Assembly (NCBI GenBank): GCA_041946865.1
Contig: JBHGBF010000057.1
Coordinates: 1 to 24,349, forward strand
Length of the DNA: 24,349 bases
Source of the DNA: RPQK01 sp041946865
Lineage (GTDB): Bacteria; Acidobacteriota; UBA6911; RPQK01
Reading direction: 5' to 3'
Position numbers and translations under genes: made by a program. The notes under the pieces were generated by a model, which was not told the origin of the DNA, made no database searches, and worked only from the letters and a program-made list of their open reading frames with translations. Below, piece by piece: positions 8,701 to 15,000 of the stretch (its first letter is position 1; each line of letters starts with the position of its first letter).

Positions 8701-9654
8701 GGCCCCGTGACGGGCCACCACGACGCCTCCCACCGTCTCTGCTCCTCCCTTGTCCAGCGCTCCCCTTCTAAATGCCGGGCCATGGGTGACTGTCGCCACG
8801 TGACGAACGAGGATCGGGGTGTTGTCGGTCACTTTGATGAGGGCGCTCTCGAGATCCTCCAGTGTCTTGACAAGACCGAGGCCGCGGATGATGTACTCCA
8901 CCTTGTTGATCTCGAGGGTCCGGGCGCCGACGTCGATATTCGATCTCCTGACTGCCGCAACCACCTCCTCGAGCTTTACATCAAACGACCGCATCCGGTC
9001 GGGGTCGACATCGATTTGGTATTCCTGGACAAAGCCCCCGACCGATGCCACCTCGCTGACACCTTCGGCGGAGAGCAGGGCATAGCGGACGTACCAGTCT
9101 TGAATGGTCCTCAGTTCGTTTAAATCCCAGCCGCCGGTTGGCTTGCCCTGTGCGTCCTGGCCCTCGAGCACGTACCACATCACCTGCCCGAGCGCTGTAG
9201 CGTCCGGTCCAAGCGCTGGTCGGACCCCCTCGGGCAGTGTCCCGGGAGGCAGGCTGTTGAGTCTTTCCAGGACCCGGGAACGGGACCAGTAGAAATCGAT
9301 GTCGTCGTTGAAGATGACGTAGATATTAGAGAAGCCGAACATCGAGGACCCGCGGATGGTCTTCACCCCCGGAACGCCGAGGAGGCTGGCCGTCAGCGGG
9401 TAAGTGATCTGATCCTCGACGTCACGGGGCGACCGGCCATCCCACTCGGTGTACACGATCTGCTGGTTCTCGCCTATATCCGGGATCGCGTCAACCGGGA
9501 TATGGTACCGGGGCAGCCCCCAGAGATCCCAATCGAAAGGGGCGACGACCATGCCGCCCCCGATCAGGAGGGCAGCCGCAAGCAAAATCACGATCCTCTT
9601 TTCGAGAGAGAACCAGATGATCCGGTTAATCCAGGAAGAAGATTGCTGATCCAT
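5731..9654 (-). CDS. cusA: CusA/CzcA-type heavy-metal RND efflux pump, enlarged
   Basis: A 1307-residue inner-membrane pump of the heavy-metal RND family, which drives metal export with protons in a tripartite complex with an adaptor and an outer-membrane channel. Features in order: first helix about 17-37; periplasmic porter domain with the IPVDAIPDIGENQ start; central membrane block including GTLDDMGIVICES near residue 436; a second porter domain starting at PPLDEGSYLYMPVTMP near 711; final membrane block. In the central helix the Asp and Glu of the proton relay are kept, while the extra Asp typical of divalent-metal CzcA is replaced by Ala, as in CusA. Met residues at YMP, SMIET and IVMLQSG sit where CusA has its copper/silver methionines. 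CusA is about 1050 residues; the surplus is an extra helix-rich block at about 530-645 and a hydrophilic insert at about 770-850. The adaptor gene lies upstream on the same strand. The ribosome binding site before ATG 9654 is weak. Confidence 0.93.
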   Translation of the reverse strand: MDQQSSSWINRIIWFSLEKRIVILLAAALLIGGGMVVAPFDWDLWGLPRYHIPVDAIPDIGENQQIVYTEWDGRSPRDVEDQITYPLTASLLGVPGVKTIRGSSMFGFSNIYVIFNDDIDFYWSRSRVLERLNSLPPGTLPEGVRPALGPDATALGQVMWYVLEGQDAQGKPTGGWDLNELRTIQDWYVRYALLSAEGVSEVASVGGFVQEYQIDVDPDRMRSFDVKLEEVVAAVRRSNIDVGARTLEINKVEYIIRGLGLVKTLEDLESALIKVTDNTPILVRHVATVTHGPAFRRGALDKGGAETVGGVVVARHGANPLATLKNVKARIQEISPALPTKTLADGTVSQVKVVPLYDRSRLIHETLATLTDAISGEMLVVIIVIVLLVLHVESSILVSSVLPLAVLLSFVGMKTFGVDANILALAGIAIAIGTLDDMGIVICESILRHLRGSDAGESKIRVVYRGAASVGGAVLTAASTTVISFLPVFALEGPEGKLFRPLAFTKTFALVGSALIAVIIIPPLAYLLFRRNDEKRGVRSVFHEVLLYLGLLVGVFYSWRLGLLVAVIGGFRLVFAWFPGRLRRWSQPLSSALIAVLVAFLLARCWLPLGPKQGLSSNFLFVSILIVGLLGVFWLLQHRYARLLGWCLENKALFMVLPLAMLLLATVIWLGLAPFYGWLPDFLKSSRPVTYLADRFPGLGKEFMPPLDEGSYLYMPVTMPHASIGEALDIVQTQDRALEALPEVESALGKLGRAESALDPAPASMIETLINYRSEFLTDENGRLLTFRYLPDETDLFRNESGEPVKALDGKPYIVRGRFVRDKSRRLIPDPSGKPFRVWRPALDPALNPGRRPWKGVQEADDIWEAIVEAATVPGITLAPRLQPISARIVMLQSGIRASMGVRVQAPDLKSIEKASIQLEKYLREVPSIRPGSVVADRIIGKPYLEIKIDRLAIAQYAIDLQQVQDMIAVAVGGSQITRSVEGRERYPIRVRYMRELRDDLESLGDVLIPTQTGSQIPLRQLAEIQYVRGPEALRTENTFLVGYVLFDRKSDQAEVDVVEQAKRYLDFKRQSGELQLPPGASFSFTGNYLNHERAEKKLLLIVPFALVLIFIIMYLQFSSVSTTLLVFSSIPAAWAGGFIMMWLYGQPWFLDFTVMGTSLRELFQVHPINLSVAVWVGFLALFGIAADDNIVMATYLEERFQERRPETAAEIQSTTIEAGVARIRPCLMTTATTILALLPVLTSRGRGSDVMVPMAIPAFGGLIFEVITMFTLPVLYSGIKEMRAKFAKPRSLESAEEPEPALTLNG

Positions 9655-9952
9655 GGGTGTGATGTCGTTTTAAAGAATCTGTAACGGTTCGGACTTCCGC
9701 GAGCCGCGCACGGCGCGGCTCTGTCAGATTCGGGAACCAAATGCGTGTCCATTGGAGCCCCGTTACCCTTTTCCGCCTGTGGTTACAAAGCCGCAAAAAA
9801 CGCTGCGCTTGCGGCTCCGTAACGCGTTCTAAACCCAGCCGTGGTTGGCTGCGGAGTTACGGTTGGGCGGTTCCGAAATGTGTATAGGGATCAGGGCATG
9901 CCTCGCCATGCCGCCGCACTCCGCAAGGAAGCGTGGTCGCTCTTTCGACCCC
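9655..9952. other. Spacer between the adaptor and pump genes
   Basis: About 300 bases separate the stop of the adaptor (9953) from the start of the pump (9654), unusual for a two-gene efflux operon in which the genes normally abut. No coding potential is seen apart from plus-strand open frames that run into the adaptor gene and have no family resemblance. The spacer holds three hairpins, listed as a separate feature, and several copies of GTTAC or its complement. Confidence 0.6.
9701..9851. repeat. Cluster of three hairpins in the efflux-operon spacer
   Basis: Hairpin 1 is a perfect 9-base-pair stem, GAGCCGCGC at 9701-9709 with GCGCGGCTC at 9713-9721. Hairpin 2 pairs GTTAC 9782-9786 with GTAAC 9819-9823 and AGCCGCAA 9789-9796 with TTGCGGCT 9809-9816. 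Hairpin 3 pairs CAGCC 9836-9840 with GGCTG 9847-9851. All share an AGCC...GGCT core. None is followed by a T-run on the minus strand, so they are not standard terminators. They may be REP-like elements or mRNA-processing structures that set the adaptor-to-pump ratio. Confidence 0.55.
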
Positions 9953-11602
9953 CTACGGCTTTTGCTCACGTCTCTTCATCAGTTCCTGCATGCGGTCCTC
10001 GTAACTCCGAGAGGCGGCAGGTCGGCTTGTTGTCAGCTTCTCATCGCCTCGGAGCTCGGCTTCTCTGGCTGACACGTCCTCGTGATCGGGCACGCCGACG
10101 ACTGGCATGGCGGAGCTGTGACCAGGCAGGTGATGCGCCAAAGCCGGACCTTCTTCCTCCAGTCCCATCATGCTCGACCCGGCCAGGATCTGCACCGCGC
10201 TGTCGATCTTGAAGCTGCCGTTGGACACCACCAGCTCGCCGGCTTTGAGCCCCCGCTTGACGACATAGTAGCCCTTGGCCCGAGGTCCCAATGTCACCTC
10301 GCGCGCCTCATAAACACCGGGCTTGTCCGGATTGGCGACGTAGACCATCGCCCGTTTCCCCGTGATGAGCGGTGCGGTCTCGGGAATCACCAGGGGCGCC
10401 TTCTCCCGGGCAGCCATGCCCGGAATCCCGACCCCGTCGGCAGTCATCCGCGCATGGATCCGGCATCGGACCAGCATGTTGGGTTTCAGCCGGGCTTCCG
10501 GGTCGGAGTACAAAACGCCGATCGCAAATGTCCGCGTTTTCGGGTCAAATCTGGGGTCAAGGAAAAGGACCTCTCCAGAGAATTTCTCGCCGGGATAAGC
10601 GTCTGTCTCAAATTCCGCCTTCTGGCCGATTCTCAGCCAGCCGAAGTCTGACTCGTAAGCCTCCAGGCGCGCCCACATGCGGGTAGGATTGGCAATAACA
10701 AACACGGTGTCACCGGTGTTGACGAACGTCCCCTTGAACGCAGCTTGCTCCAGCACCACGCCGGTGATGGGGGTAGTTACAGTCGAGATTCCGGTAGGCC
10801 GGCCACGGGAGATTACCAGGTCGATCGCCTCGTCGGTCAATCCGAGGAGTCGCATCTTACGTTCGATTTTCTCCAGGTTCTCCCACGCTGCTTTCTGTTT
10901 TGCCTGCTCTTCAGGAGTGCCGGCTGGCGCCGCTCTTCCGAAGAGGGTGGGCGGCCGCATGTATCTTTGGATCCTCGCTCCCTTGGCGGGCCCGTGGAAA
11001 CCGGGCTGATGAGGAAGATCCTTGAGAACCTCGATCAATTGTTCTTCCAGGTAGAAGAGCTCCGAAGAGTGGATGTCGAAAAGCGGATCGCCCGACCTCA
11101 CTCCCTGTCCAGCCCGCTCGACATAAATTCGATCGATGACACCGGGGGCAAAGGCGCTGACCTTATATTGCTCGACCGGGTCATACTCGATGCGGCCGAA
11201 AAGGCGGATTTGCGACGTAACGAATCGCCGTTCGACTTTGGCCGTCTGGATTTGCGCCAGCCGGACAGCCGCCGGTGTCAGCTCGAGGGAACGATGGGAG
11301 GTGTCCGGTTTTGCGTCGGCGGGCGAAGGGGCTGCTTCGGTCAGATCCATCCCGCAGACAGGGCAGCTGCCTGGTTCACTCCTCGGTGGGACACACATCA
11401 TCGGGCACGCATAGAGTTTTGGGCCTGACCCTGGATCCGCAGCCGCCGCCACGGCCGCTGTCTGCCCGTGGCCGCCTTCGTCGCTGTCGGGGGCGAACCA
11501 GTACCCCGCCGCAAACACCGCACAAGCAAGAGCTAGCTTCAAGAGGGCACTAAGTCTTCTTTTGGCCATCCCCGGCCAGTCTTTTACATTCACTTCGCGC
11601 AC
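9953..11602 (-). CDS. cusB: CusB-like periplasmic adaptor (membrane fusion protein) of metal efflux
   Basis: A 549-residue adaptor linking the inner-membrane pump to an outer-membrane channel. An N-terminal hydrophobic anchor (LLKLALACAVFAAGYWF, about 20-36) is followed by a Cys/Met-rich heavy-metal-binding domain: CPMMC at residues 66-70 and CPVCGMDL at 80-87. Then come the lipoyl/barrel parts (KVSAFAPGVIDRIYVERAGQGVRSGDPL), an extended alpha-helical hairpin about 190-270, the second lipoyl half (TTPITGVVLEQAAFKGTFVNTGDTVF) and barrel domains (RMWARLEAYESDFGWLRIGQ). A His-rich tail (HHLPGHSS, then DHED) may bind metal. The start is uncertain: GTG 11602 is the longest, but ATG 11569 (MAKRRLS) begins directly at the signal anchor and may be the real one. 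It precedes cusA on the same strand. Confidence 0.92.
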   Translation of the reverse strand: MREVNVKDWPGMAKRRLSALLKLALACAVFAAGYWFAPDSDEGGHGQTAAVAAAADPGSGPKLYACPMMCVPPRSEPGSCPVCGMDLTEAAPSPADAKPDTSHRSLELTPAAVRLAQIQTAKVERRFVTSQIRLFGRIEYDPVEQYKVSAFAPGVIDRIYVERAGQGVRSGDPLFDIHSSELFYLEEQLIEVLKDLPHQPGFHGPAKGARIQRYMRPPTLFGRAAPAGTPEEQAKQKAAWENLEKIERKMRLLGLTDEAIDLVISRGRPTGISTVTTPITGVVLEQAAFKGTFVNTGDTVFVIANPTRMWARLEAYESDFGWLRIGQKAEFETDAYPGEKFSGEVLFLDPRFDPKTRTFAIGVLYSDPEARLKPNMLVRCRIHARMTADGVGIPGMAAREKAPLVIPETAPLITGKRAMVYVANPDKPGVYEAREVTLGPRAKGYYVVKRGLKAGELVVSNGSFKIDSAVQILAGSSMMGLEEEGPALAHHLPGHSSAMPVVGVPDHEDVSAREAELRGDEKLTTSRPAASRSYEDRMQELMKRREQKP

Positions 11603-11648
11603 CTGCCTTGTTCCAGGATTTCACAACCGCGTCAACTGGGAAGGAGGA

Positions 11649-11666
11649 GTGTCAACAAAGTGACAC
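11649..11666. promoter_or_regulatory. Inverted repeat GTGTCA-N6-TGACAC, candidate operator
   Basis: GTGTCA at 11649-11654 and TGACAC at 11661-11666 form a perfect 6-base dyad with a 6-base spacer, about 47 bases upstream of the cusB start. This spacing suits a dimeric regulator binding over or near the efflux promoter. No regulator gene lies in the window, so the link is inferred. Confidence 0.4.
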
Positions 11667-11706
11667 TTTCGGTAAAGGGGTTAACGTCGAGAAGCACTCA
11701 AGAGAC

Positions 11707-11723
11707 CGATTCTTAAAGAATCG
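11707..11723. promoter_or_regulatory. 17-base palindrome, candidate operator
   Basis: CGATTCTT at 11707-11714 and AAGAATCG at 11716-11723 are perfect inverted copies around one base. A wider GACCGA...TCGGTC pairing surrounds it. It lies in the divergent region and could bind a dimeric or response regulator that controls one or both transcripts. The short A/T-rich centre and lack of a T-run argue against a terminator. Confidence 0.4.
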
Positions 11724-12046
11724 TGATTTCGGTCGCGAAATGCAGCGGCCACGCCTTCACGGCTGTTTGGAATAACGCCCCGCGGCAGTGGCGGCAACCA
11801 ACCCGTGAAAACGGCTTCGGCCTCCCGGAATCCGCTTCCTGCCTGATTCTCGGCGTCCCGACGGGCCACGGAGTCAAGCACTTTACCTCTCAAGTCAATT
11901 GCTCACCAAAATCGCCTTCTGATTTTCGAGGGGCTGCTAAAACGGAATGAGACACCAATTCTCATGACAAGGGAGAGAAGCAGTTGATTGATTTTCTTCC
12001 GGCTCAGGGTTCCCTCCAACTCACAGGACACTGTAGGGGGTAAGAA

Positions 12047-15000
12047 ATGCGATTGAGATGTTTCCTTGGCAGGAGGCAGCTGCTGTTCGTGCTGCCGATC
12101 GTTGTTGTTTTCACAGGTCTGTCCCTGGCACAGACAGCGCCGAGCTGGCTAAGTGTTCAGGGGCTCGAGAAAAACGGGGCGACTACCCCGCTCACTCAGT
12201 ATCGGTGGATTATCCAGGAGGATTTGACCTACACAGGAGTCTGCACCGCGGCTGAAATAGCCGCCTCGGCTGGAATAGCGGGCTACACTCCATGTGCGGG
12301 CAAGAACCCTGGCGACCCGAAATTTGACCCGAACACCAATTCGGTCAGTTTCCACAAGAGCCATATGCCGGTTGTGGCGAGCGGTTGCACAGGCTTCGAC
12401 GATCTGAATAACACGAATTTTCCCGGCTGGGAGCCGTGCACGAACGTCTGGCCGTCCGGCGCCCCCGTCCCCGAAGGTCTGTTGCCAAACAAACGTTATT
12501 ACATCTCAGTGCTCAACCGCACCAATGCGTACTCCATTGGCGGTGCACAGTTCGAGACGAACGCCAGCGGGTTACCGACGGTTAGCCCACTTGTTGTGGG
12601 CCTGAACGCCGGCCCGATTCCCTGGGCTCAGATCTCGATCTTTGTTTTTGAAGACAATCATTCCCTGAACAACGCCCCGGATCTCCCCGAGGAAGTCGGT
12701 TTACCGGGCTTCAAGATCCTGGTAGAGGACGCCGGAGGCCGCTATGGGATCTCGGCGGGGACGATGTGGAAGGACGCGTACGACAACCCGCTGGGGACGA
12801 CTTACCAGTTCGTGGACTTGAACGGCAACGGGAACCATGAAGCCACCGAGCCGTTCGTATTGGACGCCAACGGCGCACCAGCGGTCCAGACTCTGGGAAC
12901 AGGCATTATCATGACCGGGCCCGACGGGATGGCAACCATCAAGTACCTGTCGCCCGGGAAATACGGAATACAGGCTGTTCCTCCGGCGGGGGAGAACTGG
13001 CAGCAGACCTCCACCATCGAAGGCACGAAGGTCATCGATGCCTGGGTAAAGGCGAATGAACCGGCTTTCTTTGCTGAATTTGGCCCTCCCGGCTTTCATG
13101 TTTTTATCGGTTTTGTACGGCCGACGGCCGATCCCACGTTCTTTACAGGCGGCGCGACGCTCAAGGGCACGGTTTTGAACAACCACCTTTCAAGACCGCC
13201 TGACTACGCCTTTTACAACGGCGGGCGGTTTCCGCACACGACTCCGTGGGTGGGGCTGAACGATCTCCCCGTTCAAGGTGGCCGGATGGTCTTTGCAGGG
13301 CCGACGGCCAATGGCGATTTCACAATCCCCAATGTCCCTCCGGGTGCCTATCAACTGGTTTTCTGGGACAACAACCTGGACCTGATCTTCGCATTCAAGG
13401 ATGTCATCGTCCCGGATGGTCCTGTCGGCCAGACGGTTGATCTTGGTGAAATACCGGTTTTTCAATGGTTTGCCAGGCACGAGCACCATGTCTTTTACGA
13501 TACCGACGGCGATGGTTTCCCGGATCCCGGCGAATTTGGAGTAGATCCTCAACCGGGACTGCTCGAGGCGGTGGTGAATCTCCGCTGGAGAGACGGAACC
13601 ATCTACCAGAGCGTCCCGACAGATGCAACGGGCTTCGCACCTTTTGATCAGGTCTTTCCGTTCTTCGCCTGGCTGGTGGCCGAGGTGGATTTTGTTCGCA
13701 TGCAGCCAACGGGAGTGACTGTTGCGGTCGACAACGGCGGTCCGATAGACCCGAATGATCCGTGGTCCGCAGACGGTCAGCTGAACCCGCAGAACCAGAC
13801 GACCCCTCCCGGGCCGGTATGTGTGGGCTGTGTGGAGACCACAAAGTACCGCACCGAACCGGGACCGGTTCTGACTCAGGCCAACCAGACTTTTCTTGGG
13901 CAGACCAATCAATTCTGGTGGGGTAAGAGGCACTATGCCGACGGCGAAAACGGAGGAATCTCGGGCATCGTCTTTTATGCCACGGTCCGCGCAGAAGACA
14001 ATCCGCAGCTGGCGGCAGCGGAAGTCTTCGAGCCTGGAATCCCGGGTGTCACCGTCAATTTGTGGGCGGTCGACCCTGCGACTGGGCTGAAAGCGGGAAC
14101 CGCACCCCTCGCGACAACCACGACCGACAGTTGGGATGCGGAACCACCGACCGGCTGCAAGTACGGCGACTACGACCCCAACAACGACGGTATTCCTGAT
14201 CCTTTCGTTTTCGATCCGGACGGTCCAGGTCCTGCGCCCGCGGTCCCGATCGACTGTCATGACGGCTTACGCAATTTCAACCAGATTCGTCCGGGCGTTT
14301 TCGACGGCGGTTATGCCTTCGGTCCGGAGATCGATTGCTCGGCTGGCTGCCCCTCCTGGGCCCAGGATGTAAACGGCGACGGTATCGGCTACATCATTCC
14401 GGGTGAGTACATTGTGGAGGTTGTTCCCCCACCGGCTTATCAGGTGATTCGGGTCCAGGATAAGAACGTCGATTTCGGGGACAACTATGTCAATCCCGCG
14501 CTCATTCCGCCTCCTTGTGTCGGTACTCCGTACCTTGTACCCGACTATCTGACGCTCTTCCCGGATGAACGCGTCCCGGCTGCCTTTGCAGGGACGATGC
14601 AGCCGCTTTGCGATGCCAAGAGGGTGACCGTCTCAGGTGGATTTAACGCTGCTGCGGACTTCTTCCTCAAGACTGACGTTCCGATAGCAAGTGTCGGTCA
14701 CGGGTTCATTCTGGATGACACCCAAAACGAGTTCGATCCGAATTCTCCGCAGTTTGGCGAGAAGTTCGCACCGCCGTTTGTTCCGGTGTCAATCCGTGAC
14801 TGGACTGGGCGGATGATTGGAAAGACAGTGTCCGACCAGTACGGCGTTTACAATTTCATGTCTGCATCGACTGCGACTTTCAATCGTCCCATGTTCAGTG
14901 GCGTCGCACCGCAAATGCTGACGACCTGCATGAACGACCCGGGGGCCGACCCGCTTCTCTTCAACCCCAAGTACAGCACCTTCTGTTACAACTTCCAGTA

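Larger units (their letters stand above)
11603..12046. promoter_or_regulatory. Divergent intergenic region between efflux operon and secreted cluster
   Basis: This 444-base region separates the minus-strand cusB start from the plus-strand start of the 1782-residue protein, so promoters for both should lie here. It holds two palindromes near the efflux side (separate features). Just before the plus-strand gene is a purine-rich TAGGGGG followed by TAAGAA and the ATG, a plausible ribosome binding site. A 70-residue minus-strand open frame at 11681-11893 has no family resemblance. No promoter box is assigned with confidence. Confidence 0.5.

Noticed and set aside
8482..9123. A 213-residue plus-strand open frame over the RND pump
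   Set aside because: It is rich in Asp, His and Arg without domain structure, and lies opposite conserved RND pump sequence.
13190..14260. A 356-residue open frame on the minus strand inside the beta-helix gene
   Set aside because: It is antisense to a well-supported secreted protein, Arg-rich and without family resemblance.
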